A DNA stretch of 5,118 nucleotides from Gammaproteobacteria bacterium (GTDB lineage Bacteria; Pseudomonadota; Gammaproteobacteria; Steroidobacterales; Steroidobacteraceae), in the NCBI GenBank assembly GCA_030038645.1, contig JASHSR010000079.1, forward strand, positions 1-5,118, given 5' to 3'. The position numbers and the translations under genes were made by a program. The notes under the pieces were generated by a model. It was given only the letters and a program-made list of their open reading frames with translations. It was not told the origin of the DNA and did no database searches. Below, piece by piece: positions 1 to 5,118 of this stretch; position 1 is the stretch's first letter, and each line of letters opens with the position of its first letter.

Positions 1-118
1 GGGAATCCTTACCGGGACTCCCACGCCCTGCATCGGCGCCGTGCTGGCCTGCGCGAGCCTGCTCGCCAAGACGCTCGATGCGCAGCGTGGCCGATTGCGG
101 ATTGAGACGCGGCGCTGA
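1..118 (+). CDS. Ketopantoate reductase-like oxidoreductase, C-terminal end (5' truncated)
   Basis: Only the last 38 codons are inside the window; the reading frame starts at base 2 and stops with TGA at 116-118. The visible peptide has a G-x-x-TGTPTPCIGAVLA core followed by a leucine/alanine helix (ASLLAKTL). This matches the end of the helical C-terminal domain of the 2-dehydropantoate 2-reductase (ApbA/PanE) family, where a G-x-x-TP-x-x-x-x-(V/L) segment lies near the active site. Members reduce 2-keto acids with NADPH, or act as dehydrogenases on related hydroxy acids, in the cytoplasm. The N-terminal Rossmann domain that would settle the family lies outside the window. The next gene starts 44 bases on in the same direction, so the two are probably co-transcribed. 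Given the catabolic neighbourhood, this is more likely a paralogue acting on a pathway intermediate than the pantothenate enzyme. Another beta-hydroxyacid dehydrogenase is the main alternative. Confidence 0.6.
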   Translation, partial: GILTGTPTPCIGAVLACASLLAKTLDAQRGRLRIETRR

Positions 119-162
119 GGCGTGAGGCCCCGCTGAAGCCGGACAAAGCGAGGATTACCGAC

Positions 163-1692
163 ATGACCGACGCAACCATTGTTGACCTGCTGGAGGCCAG
201 CGGTGACGACGACGCGCTGGCGCTCAACTCACCGGAAGGAGTGCCGCTTACGCACGGCGCCTTGAGAGCGCTCGTCAATGCAACCCGGTCGAGCCTCAAC
301 GCCCATGGCATCGGACGTAACGACCGAGTTGCGATCGTCCTGGGCAACGGTCCGGAGATGGCCGCGGCATTCCTGTGCGTTGCGGCAGGCGCGACTACGG
401 CGCCGCTCAATCCGGCCTACCGAGCCGAGGAATTCGAGTTCTATCTCTCCGATCTGGGAGCGAAAGTTCTCATCGTGAGTGGATCGAGCGACTCGCCGGC
501 GATCGATGTGGCAGGCAAGCGTGGTATCCCGATCGTGCGCCTGCAGCCGACCCCGCTGCAGGGCGCCGGGAGCTTCGAGCTTCGGTTTCCCGCCGAGGGA
601 ATCCCGGCCGCGGCGGGCGCCCCCGGGGCAGCGCAGGCGGGCGATGTGGCGATCGTCCTTCACACCTCGGGCACGACATCGCGTCCCAAGATCGTGCCGC
701 TGACTCAGCGCAACGTCGCGGCGTCGGCGCGGAACATCCGCGCGACGACGAAGTTCGGGGCGGAGGACCGCGGCCTCAATATCATGCCGCTGTTCCACAT
801 TCATGGGTTGATCGCGGGCATCCTCGCGCCCCTGTCTGCCGGCGGCGAGGTCTTTTGCACGCCGGGATTCAATGCCCTCAAGTTCTTCGGATGGATGGAT
901 CAGGCCCGGCCGACGTGGTACACGGCCGTGCCCACCATGCATCAGGCGATCGTCGCGCGCGCGTCCGGGAACGGCAAGATCATCAAGGCCAATCCATTGC
1001 GCTTCATCCGCTCGTGCTCTTCGGCACTTGCGCCGCAACTCGTTCGCGAGCTCGAGCGCGTATTCTCCGCTCCCGTGATCGAAGCCTACGGGATGACCGA
1101 GGCAGCTCACCAGATGACGTGCAACCCCCTGCCTCCGGGAATCCGAAAGCCCGGGACGGTGGGTGTCGCCGCCGGCCCGGAAGTCGCGGTAATCGATGCG
1201 AATGGAGATCCCGTCGCCGCGGGAGTCATCGGGGAGATCGCCATTCGCGGCGCGAACGTCATGGAGGGCTACGAGAATAACGCCGCAGCGAATGCCGATT
1301 GCTTTACCAAAGGTTGGTTTCGGACCGGTGACCAGGGCGCCATGGATGTCGACGGATATCTGACGATCACCGGCAGATTGAAGGAGATCATCAATCGAGG
1401 CGGCGAGAAGATCTCACCCCGCGAGGTTGACGAAGTGCTGCTGGATCACGCGGCCGTAGCACAGTGCGTCACATTCGCTCTGCCCCATGCCAGGCTCGGC
1501 GAGGAGGTCGCCGCGGCGGTGATTTTGCGGGAGGGCGCGGCGGCGACGGAGAAGGAGCTACGGGAGTTCGCCGCGGTGCGGCTCGCTCACTTCAAGGTCC
1601 CGGCGACCATATGCATACTGACCGAGATCCCGAAGGGACCCACCGGGAAGCCGCAGCGCATCGGTCTCGCCAAGGCGCTCGGGCTCGCCTGA
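163..1692 (+). CDS. Acyl-CoA synthetase (AMP-forming), AAE3/oxalate-CoA ligase-like
   Basis: A complete 509-residue adenylate-forming ligase that activates a carboxylic acid to an acyl-AMP and then to a CoA thioester, probably in the cytoplasm. Core motifs are intact: P-loop HTSGTTSRPK (167-176), YGMTE (309-313), WFRTGD (385-390), the hinge and CoA-binding stretch GRLKEIINRGGEKISP (404-419), and the C-terminal PTGK whose Lys (about 496) is the adenylation lysine. The overall pattern (PLNPAY, EFEFYLSD, PLFHIHGL, TWYTAVPT, RSCSSALAP, MTEAAHQM) resembles plant AAE3 and yeast Pcs60, which make oxalyl-CoA, more than long-chain FadD. A small polar acid is therefore a reasonable substrate guess, though many bacterial members are uncharacterised. 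The ATG at 163 has AGGA at 151-154, eight bases upstream. It follows the reductase-like gene by 44 bases and converges on the MmgE/PrpD gene. I see no truncation or damaged motif. Confidence 0.95.
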   Translation: MTDATIVDLLEASGDDDALALNSPEGVPLTHGALRALVNATRSSLNAHGIGRNDRVAIVLGNGPEMAAAFLCVAAGATTAPLNPAYRAEEFEFYLSDLGAKVLIVSGSSDSPAIDVAGKRGIPIVRLQPTPLQGAGSFELRFPAEGIPAAAGAPGAAQAGDVAIVLHTSGTTSRPKIVPLTQRNVAASARNIRATTKFGAEDRGLNIMPLFHIHGLIAGILAPLSAGGEVFCTPGFNALKFFGWMDQARPTWYTAVPTMHQAIVARASGNGKIIKANPLRFIRSCSSALAPQLVRELERVFSAPVIEAYGMTEAAHQMTCNPLPPGIRKPGTVGVAAGPEVAVIDANGDPVAAGVIGEIAIRGANVMEGYENNAAANADCFTKGWFRTGDQGAMDVDGYLTITGRLKEIINRGGEKISPREVDEVLLDHAAVAQCVTFALPHARLGEEVAAAVILREGAAATEKELREFAAVRLAHFKVPATICILTEIPKGPTGKPQRIGLAKALGLA

Positions 1693-1747
1693 CTGCGATG
1701 GAAGCCGTATGAGGTGACCGGTGTCTCGTCCGCGAGCCCCTCGCACG

Positions 1748-3124
1748 CTACTGCGGACGTAGCAGCTCGACCAAGGCGCCGATGTCGGGCTGCCTGTCGA
1801 GCGTTTTCACGAATGCGACGACCGAATCCAATTTTTCTGGCGAGAGGTGCCGCGCCGCATATCGACGGAAACGCCCTTCGCTGGACTCGAAGGGCAAGGG
1901 CCGCTCCGGATGTCCCGGCGGCAGAGAGGATTCCGCCGCGGCCTCGCCGTGCAAGTCCCGCAGCCTGACTCGGGCCGGCCATTCCTGCGGGTATCGGCGC
2001 GCCAGCGAAGAGTCGCTCGACACACGGATTCGCCGCATCAGATCGAGGACACGCGGCTCGGAGCGGCCGGTTGCTTGCATCCTCGAGTCGAGGATGTCGC
2101 CGTCGAGCAGCAGCGAGGCCGCCAGGAACTGCAGGCTTGCCGTGGCGGCCCACCGCGTCGGCGGCGCTCCCGGGCGGTCCACGATGCGCCGCATCGCGGG
2201 AGGCAGGTCGATTTGTATGGCCTGCACGGCAGCTGCGATCCGGTTGCTCGAGAGGCGTGCGAGGGCGTCGAGCGCGCTCTGCGCTTGCAGGGCGCAAGGC
2301 CAGCGCTTGAGGCTGGTCTGCAGGATTGCCCAACTCTCGCCCGATCGGGCGCCGATGGATGCCTTACCGCCGACGCGCAGGGGCCTCCGCCCAAACGCCG
2401 TGAGGAGGCTCCTCCGGCCTGAGAATAGATCGCGCGGGCCGGCGACGCCGCAGCGTGCGGCCAACGCCGCGTCGACGCCGACTCTCACCGTGTGAGCGCA
2501 GAGCAGATTGCGCGCAACCGGCGCACCCGGACCGCCGATGGCCAGGCCACCCGCATGCACAGCCGCGAGGCCGAACGCATTCTGCAGCCGCTCCCCAGTG
2601 AGGCCCATGCAGACCGCCGAAGTAGCTGCGGCGGCGAGGCCGCCGCAGACGGCTGTAGGCCACCAGCCCTTGGACAGCAGCGCGGCGCCATCCAATACGC
2701 GGCCCAGGTGAATGGCCGCCTCGTAGCCTGCGCAGACGGCGGCGGTATACTGAGGTCCTGGAATCTCGAGCGTCTGCGCGAGCGCAAGCGCGGCGGGTAT
2801 CGTCACGGCCGCCGGGCAGACGACCGTGGGGGCGTGGATCGGGTCGGTCTCCGCCGCGTGCGACAACGCGGCCGTGAGGCCGGCCGCGAGGCCGAGCTCG
2901 GAGCGCAGGCGCGTCGCCGGCACGCCGATCTTTCCACGGGGCCGTGCATGGCTGCTGAGCAGCGGCTGCATCTCGGGAACGTCCATGCCGACGAACAGCG
3001 CCGCCAGGATCTCGAGAGTATGCTGGGCGACCGCGGTTCTCGCGGCGCGCGGGATCGCGACCCCGCCACCCACGGATTCGATGAGACCGGCGAAAGCCGT
3101 GTCGATCGACGTGAAGTCACTCAC
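1748..3124 (-). CDS. MmgE/PrpD family protein (dehydratase/decarboxylase/epimerase fold)
   Basis: A 458-residue protein of the family that includes 2-methylcitrate dehydratase, cis-aconitate decarboxylase and iminodisuccinate epimerase. From the GTG start the family landmarks appear in order: an N-terminal helical segment with an ILAALFVG-type turn, the active-site strip HAAETDPIH (89-97), GYEAAIHLG (about 133), GWWPTAVCGGLAAAA (about 153), an ARNLL strip (about 204), KRWPC (273-277), and a PGHPERPLPF region near the C terminus. Length is normal for the family. The GTG at 3122-3124 is preceded by GGGGG (3132-3136) at seven bases. The frame stays open to an upstream TTG at 3157, but that has a cramped ribosome site and would overlap the -35 box of the divergent promoter. 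Several catalytic positions known from ACOD1 look substituted (see findings), so a reaction cannot be assigned. It sits alone on this strand between two sets of + genes; its own promoter is unclear. Confidence 0.93.
   Translation of the reverse strand: MSDFTSIDTAFAGLIESVGGGVAIPRAARTAVAQHTLEILAALFVGMDVPEMQPLLSSHARPRGKIGVPATRLRSELGLAAGLTAALSHAAETDPIHAPTVVCPAAVTIPAALALAQTLEIPGPQYTAAVCAGYEAAIHLGRVLDGAALLSKGWWPTAVCGGLAAAATSAVCMGLTGERLQNAFGLAAVHAGGLAIGGPGAPVARNLLCAHTVRVGVDAALAARCGVAGPRDLFSGRRSLLTAFGRRPLRVGGKASIGARSGESWAILQTSLKRWPCALQAQSALDALARLSSNRIAAAVQAIQIDLPPAMRRIVDRPGAPPTRWAATASLQFLAASLLLDGDILDSRMQATGRSEPRVLDLMRRIRVSSDSSLARRYPQEWPARVRLRDLHGEAAAESSLPPGHPERPLPFESSEGRFRRYAARHLSPEKLDSVVAFVKTLDRQPDIGALVELLRPQ
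2078..2096. repeat. 19-base near-continuous palindrome inside the MmgE/PrpD gene
   Basis: The sequence CATCCTCGA (2078-2086), one central G, then TCGAGGATG (2088-2096) is a perfect inverted repeat with nine-base arms. It lies within codons for GDILDSRMQA of the minus-strand gene. The single-base spacer does not allow a full-length hairpin loop, so if functional it would be a protein-binding dyad. It may well be a coincidence of codon choice. Confidence 0.3.
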
Positions 3125-3147
3125 TCGCTTGCCCCCGTACAGCTGAT

Positions 3148-3176
3148 TTGACAGCAAATTTCCCCTTTGATATATT
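3148..3176 (+). promoter_or_regulatory. Sigma70-type promoter for the OCD-leuD-leuC-like operon
   Basis: A consensus -35 box TTGACA at 3148-3153 is followed after exactly 17 bases by TATATT at 3171-3176, five of six matches to the -10 consensus. It lies in the only AT-rich stretch of an otherwise GC-rich window and points at the three-gene operon beginning at 3323. Transcription would start near 3183. A weaker overlapping alternative, TTGATA (3167-3172) with CATATT (3190-3195), has the same spacing. On the opposite strand I find only a poor promoter match (TAATAT with CGCACA) for the MmgE/PrpD gene. Confidence 0.65.
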
Positions 3177-3188
3177 AATCAGTATACT
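3168..3188. promoter_or_regulatory. Candidate operator: two overlapping inverted repeats over -10/+1
   Basis: Two dyads lie across the -10 box and predicted start site. One is TGAT-N6-ATCA (3168-3181). The other is the perfect eight-base palindrome AGTATACT (3181-3188). A palindrome covering the -10 to +1 region is a typical repressor position, and TATAC-centred dyads are common for GntR-type regulators of catabolic genes. No regulator gene is in the window, so the binding protein is unknown. The arms are short and AT-rich, so chance is a real alternative. Confidence 0.35.
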
Positions 3189-3211
3189 TCATATTGTGCG
3201 TGGAGGTTCCG

Positions 3212-3232
3212 ATGCCTACGCTCCGGCGATGA
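3212..3232 (+). CDS. Possible leader mini-ORF, 6 codons (MPTLRR)
   Basis: An ATG at 3212 follows a full GGAGG Shine-Dalgarno (3202-3206) with a five-base gap and reads six codons to TGA at 3230-3232. This is the best ribosome site in the window, better than that of the real downstream gene. Nothing in the peptide is recognisable. It may be a leader peptide affecting translation or attenuation of the operon, or simply chance. Confidence 0.2.
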   Translation: MPTLRR

Positions 3233-3276
3233 TCGGACCAGGGCGCTCGGCCACGAGAACGCGAAAGGCCATATAG
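3229..3276 (+). CDS. Possible second leader mini-ORF, 15 codons, coupled to the first
   Basis: The ATG at 3229-3231 overlaps the TGA of the first mini-ORF (ATGA arrangement) and the frame reads 15 codons, rich in Arg and Lys, to TAG at 3274-3276. The stop falls in the loop between the GGCC arms of the candidate hairpin at 3267-3281. Coupling and position are suggestive, but very short frames arise easily and no homology can be judged. Confidence 0.15.
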   Translation: MIGPGRSATRTRKAI

Positions 3277-3322
3277 CGGCCGGACGCCTTACAGCCTGCT
3301 CGCTGTTAGGAGCATTCAGGGC

Positions 3323-4405
3323 ATGTTGGTACTGTCGAACGAAGACGTCGAAAACGTTTTGACTTTGCAAGACTGTCTGTCGTCACTTGAGACCGCTTAC
3401 AAGGAATACGCCGACGCTCGGGCGGCCAATCGCGAGCGCACTCACACTTACTTCCCGGTGGAGGACCGAGGCCATCCGGGCTTTCGCTATCGGTTCAAGT
3501 CCCAGGAAGGCGGCAGTGTCTCGAGCGGTGTGTGGGCGCTCAGAATCACCTCCGACCTCGTCGGCGTGGAGAGGCTCGCGAACGGCGTCGAGCGGCGCCG
3601 CTTGCTGCCCGCGGCTCCCGGCGGGACATACGTCGGCTTGGTGATGCTCTACAGCATGACGACGCTCGAGCCGCTTTGCATCATGCACGACAGCGTCGTG
3701 CAGAAATGGCGCGTGAGCGCCACCTCGGCCTTGGGTGTGCGCGAGTTGTCGGTGAGCCGGCCGCAGCTCGCAGGTCTGTTCGGCTCGGGGTGGCAGGCCG
3801 AGGCCCATCTGCAGGCGCTCCTTCACGTGCGTCCTTCGCTCGAGGAGGTGCGCGTGTACAGTCCGACCCCCGCGCACCGAGCGCGGTTCGCCGCCGCAGG
3901 GGCAGCCAAGTTCAAGGGGGTGAGGATCGTGGCGGTGAGCGAGCCGCGCAAAGCCGTGGAGGGCTGTGACCTCGTCACCTGCGCTACGGCGACGATGGAC
4001 CCCTGCTTCTCCGGAAAGTGGCTCGAGCCGGGCGCGCACGTCACGGCGATCACCTCTCCCGATGGCACGGCGATGCGGCGTGAGCTCGACGATGCGACTT
4101 TCGATCGCGCGGACCGGCTCGTCGTCACATCGAAGGAGCAGATCCTGCATGACAACCAGGTCGACATCCTGGGTCCGATCCAGCGCGGTCGCATGACGAT
4201 GGACGATATTGTTTCGCTCGCAGACCTGCTGGCAGGCAAAGCGGTAGGTCGCCGCGGCGACGCCGACATCACCGTGTTCGCCAATAACACCGGCATGGGA
4301 CTGCAGTTCGCCGCGGTCGGCGCCCGGGTATACGAGCTCGCGAAGGAGAAGGGCCTCGGGAGACACGTGCCGACCGAATGGTTTCTCGAGGCGACCACGC
4401 CATGA
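3323..4405 (+). CDS. Ornithine cyclodeaminase/mu-crystallin family protein
   Basis: A complete 360-residue NAD(P)-binding protein. It opens with MLVLSNEDV and a helix (about 15-35) as is usual for the family. It has an R-V-S-A strip (130-133) where the family has its carboxylate-binding Arg (RTAA-type), the dinucleotide loop GSGWQA (154-159), the GAHVTAI strand (237-243) and a SPDGTAMRREL segment (245-255). The family includes ornithine and lysine cyclodeaminases, alanine dehydrogenase, ketimine and pyrroline-2-carboxylate reductases and the siderophore enzyme SbnB. It is longer than the usual 310-340 residues because of an insert around 82-104 that ends in PAAPGGTYVGLV. This places it in a poorly characterised subgroup, so ornithine should not be assumed. 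The ATG has TAGGAG at 3307-3312. The stop overlaps the next gene's ATG (ATGA), and it is the first gene of an operon with aconitase-family subunits, suggesting reductive or oxidative handling of an imino, keto or amino acid in the same pathway. Confidence 0.92.
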   Translation: MLVLSNEDVENVLTLQDCLSSLETAYKEYADARAANRERTHTYFPVEDRGHPGFRYRFKSQEGGSVSSGVWALRITSDLVGVERLANGVERRRLLPAAPGGTYVGLVMLYSMTTLEPLCIMHDSVVQKWRVSATSALGVRELSVSRPQLAGLFGSGWQAEAHLQALLHVRPSLEEVRVYSPTPAHRARFAAAGAAKFKGVRIVAVSEPRKAVEGCDLVTCATATMDPCFSGKWLEPGAHVTAITSPDGTAMRRELDDATFDRADRLVVTSKEQILHDNQVDILGPIQRGRMTMDDIVSLADLLAGKAVGRRGDADITVFANNTGMGLQFAAVGARVYELAKEKGLGRHVPTEWFLEATTP

Positions 4406-4917
4406 GCGATGTCAGCGGGCGCGTCGGGGGTGTCTGTGTGAAGCTGGGCGACCACGTCAACAGTGACGTGATCATCCCCGGGCGCTATCTCACCAGCATC
4501 GATCCCGTGGAGCTCGCCAAGCACGCATTCGAACCGCTGGGCCGCGGCTTCCAGGACCGCTTTCTCGCCGCGAAAGTATTGGTCGCCGGCCGGAACTTCG
4601 GCTGCGGCAGCGCGCGCGAGCAGGCCGCGAGCTGTCTCATCGGCGCCGGAATCGAGGCGGTGGTCGCGGAATCCTTCGCTCGAGTCTTCTTCCGCAATGC
4701 CATCAACACCGGCCTCGTTGCCGTGCAATCTGCGGCGGCGGTCGCGCGGATCGCCGACGGCGAGGAGGTCTTCGTTGACGTCGCGGCGGGAAATATCGAG
4801 GCGAGCGGCGGCACGTTCGCTTTTCCGCCCTATCCCGAGAACCTCACGCTGATCCTCAATGCCGGCGGCCTGATTCCCTACGTGGCCCGCCGGCTCGAGC
4901 GGGAGTCCCGGCGTTGA
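4402..4917 (+). CDS. Aconitase-family hydro-lyase small subunit (LeuD/homoaconitase-like)
   Basis: A complete 171-residue swivel-domain subunit of the short LeuD type (usual length about 160-175) that would pair with the LeuC-like protein encoded next. Landmarks are GDHVNSDVIIPGRYL (16-30), the active-site strip GRNFGCGSAREQA (63-75), ESFARVFFRNAINTGL (90-105) and a C-terminal ILNAGGLIPYV (151-161). Such pairs dehydrate and rehydrate a hydroxy di- or tricarboxylate (3-isopropylmalate, 2-methylmalate, homocitrate/homoaconitate, 2,3-dimethylmalate) with a [4Fe-4S] cluster in the large subunit. The strip reads SAREQA instead of SREHA, and the substrate-selecting loop after RYL reads Thr-Ser. Both argue for a substrate other than isopropylmalate. 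I chose the ATG overlapping the previous stop; an in-frame ATG at 4378 would add eight residues inside the upstream gene and is less likely. Its stop overlaps the next start as TTGA. Confidence 0.93.
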   Translation: MSDVSGRVGGVCVKLGDHVNSDVIIPGRYLTSIDPVELAKHAFEPLGRGFQDRFLAAKVLVAGRNFGCGSAREQAASCLIGAGIEAVVAESFARVFFRNAINTGLVAVQSAAAVARIADGEEVFVDVAAGNIEASGGTFAFPPYPENLTLILNAGGLIPYVARRLERESRR

Positions 4918-5118
4918 TCCCCGCTAGGACTTTCGCGCAGAAGGCGCTCGAGCGCGCTTCCGGCTCCGCCGCTCTGGTGACGGGAGCGATCGTCGAGGTC
5001 GAGCCGGACCTCTACATGAGCCATACCGCGAGCTGGCGCTGCATCAAGACTTTCGAGAAGCTGCCGGGCGCGACGATCCGCTACCCGGGGCGGATCGCGA
5101 TGGTCATGGACCACATCT
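4914..5118 (+). CDS. Aconitase-family hydro-lyase large subunit (LeuC-like), N-terminal part (3' truncated)
   Basis: The first 68 codons of a LeuC/aconitase large subunit; the rest lies beyond the window. The opening fits the family: an N-terminal helix (TFAQKALERASG), then GAIVEVEPDLYMSH (24-37), and a segment ending IAMVMDH (61-67) that matches the family's R-(I/V)-x-(I/V)-V-x-DH. The substrate and cluster residues, including the three Fe-S cysteines, are not visible. After MSH it has TASWRC, where leucine-pathway enzymes usually have an HD-G-T-type sequence. The TTG start overlaps the preceding stop (TTGA) and has GGGAG at 4901-4905, eight bases upstream; no ATG or GTG further in leaves the N-terminal helix intact. 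Order is small subunit first, the reverse of common leuCD operons. Together with the preceding gene it should form a heteromeric hydratase/isomerase. Confidence 0.88.
   Translation, partial: MIPARTFAQKALERASGSAALVTGAIVEVEPDLYMSHTASWRCIKTFEKLPGATIRYPGRIAMVMDHI

Larger units (their letters stand above)
3183..3322 (+). promoter_or_regulatory. Long 5' leader of the OCD-like operon
   Basis: From the predicted start site to the ATG at 3323 the leader is about 140 nt, unusually long for so compact a region. It contains a strong ribosome site followed by mini-ORFs. It also has two mutually exclusive pairings: GGCC 3267-3270 with GGCC 3278-3281, or AAGGC 3265-3269 with GCCTT 3286-3290. A perfect five-pair hairpin ACAGC/GCTGT (3291-3295 with 3302-3306) ends directly before the operon's ribosome site TAGGAG (3307-3312). 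I see no U-run that would make a classical intrinsic terminator and recognise no riboswitch class. The structure is what I see; a regulatory role is inferred. Confidence 0.3.

Noticed and set aside
229..1110. Long minus-strand open frame opposite the CoA ligase, with the + frame at 375-1280
   Set aside because: Arg/Gly/Pro-rich translations without domains, fully inside a gene whose motifs are intact from end to end.
1587..2333. Minus-strand frame spanning the ligase end and the MmgE/PrpD C-terminal part, and + frames at 1782-2495 and 2492-3151
   Set aside because: Out of frame with the clear MmgE/PrpD protein, which accounts for the whole stretch; no recognisable motif.
3155..3157. TTG as the start of the MmgE/PrpD gene, adding 11 residues
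   Set aside because: The ribosome-site gap is only four bases and the start would lie next to the divergent -35 box; the GTG at 3124 has a better spaced site and a more family-like N terminus.
3146..3159. Small inverted repeat ATTTG-acag-CAAAT as a hairpin or operator
   Set aside because: Only five AT-rich pairs overlapping the -35 box; too weak to call separately.
3323..4405. Naming the gene as ornithine cyclodeaminase (proline from ornithine)
   Set aside because: The fold and dinucleotide loop fit the family, but the insert, the substrate-pocket changes and the acid-catabolism context do not support ornithine as substrate.
3823..4728. Long minus-strand open frame (about 300 codons) opposite the OCD-like and LeuD-like genes, and a similar one at 3383-4366
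   Set aside because: Both lie antisense to well-supported genes, show low-complexity Arg/Ala/Ser composition and no family motif; they are typical mirror frames of GC-rich coding DNA.
4402..5118. Assignment to leucine biosynthesis (leuD, leuC)
   Set aside because: No leuA or leuB neighbour, OCD-family partner in the operon, reversed subunit order and altered substrate-loop residues; family-level naming is safer.

Overview
The window is GC-rich, densely packed bacterial DNA with tight gene spacing and strong third-position G/C. The style fits a proteobacterium (a beta- or alphaproteobacterial soil or water organism is my guess), but nothing here fixes the taxon. It holds two edge-truncated genes and four complete ones, all of enzyme families used for small organic acids. 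I see no RNA gene, transposase, phage gene or CRISPR array.

Layout. Bases 1-118 carry the last 38 codons of a gene resembling the C-terminal domain of ketopantoate reductase-type dehydrogenases. After 44 bases comes a complete AMP-forming acyl-CoA synthetase (163-1692, +) closest in motifs to the AAE3/Pcs60 oxalate-CoA ligase-like group. Convergent to it is an MmgE/PrpD-family gene (1748-3124, -). A roughly 200-base AT-rich divergent region (3125-3322) follows. It contains a very good sigma70-type promoter facing right, two small inverted repeats over its -10/+1 region, and a leader of about 140 nt with two overlapping mini-ORFs. Downstream run three tightly coupled + strand genes: an ornithine cyclodeaminase/mu-crystallin family protein (3323-4405), a LeuD-type small subunit of an aconitase-family hydro-lyase (4402-4917), and the start of its LeuC-type large subunit (4914 to the window end).

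How they may work together. The LeuD/LeuC-like pair would form a two-subunit [4Fe-4S] hydratase/isomerase for a 2- or 3-hydroxy polycarboxylate. MmgE/PrpD proteins act on similar acids (2-methylcitrate, cis-aconitate, iminodisuccinate). The OCD-like and ketopantoate reductase-like proteins are NAD(P)-dependent oxidoreductases of keto, imino or amino acids, and the ligase would activate an acid as its CoA thioester. Together this looks like an accessory catabolic cluster for a branched or amino polycarboxylate rather than leucine or proline metabolism. The substrate cannot be read from the sequence. Several substrate- or catalysis-determining positions differ from the characterised enzymes, so an undescribed pathway is possible but unproven.
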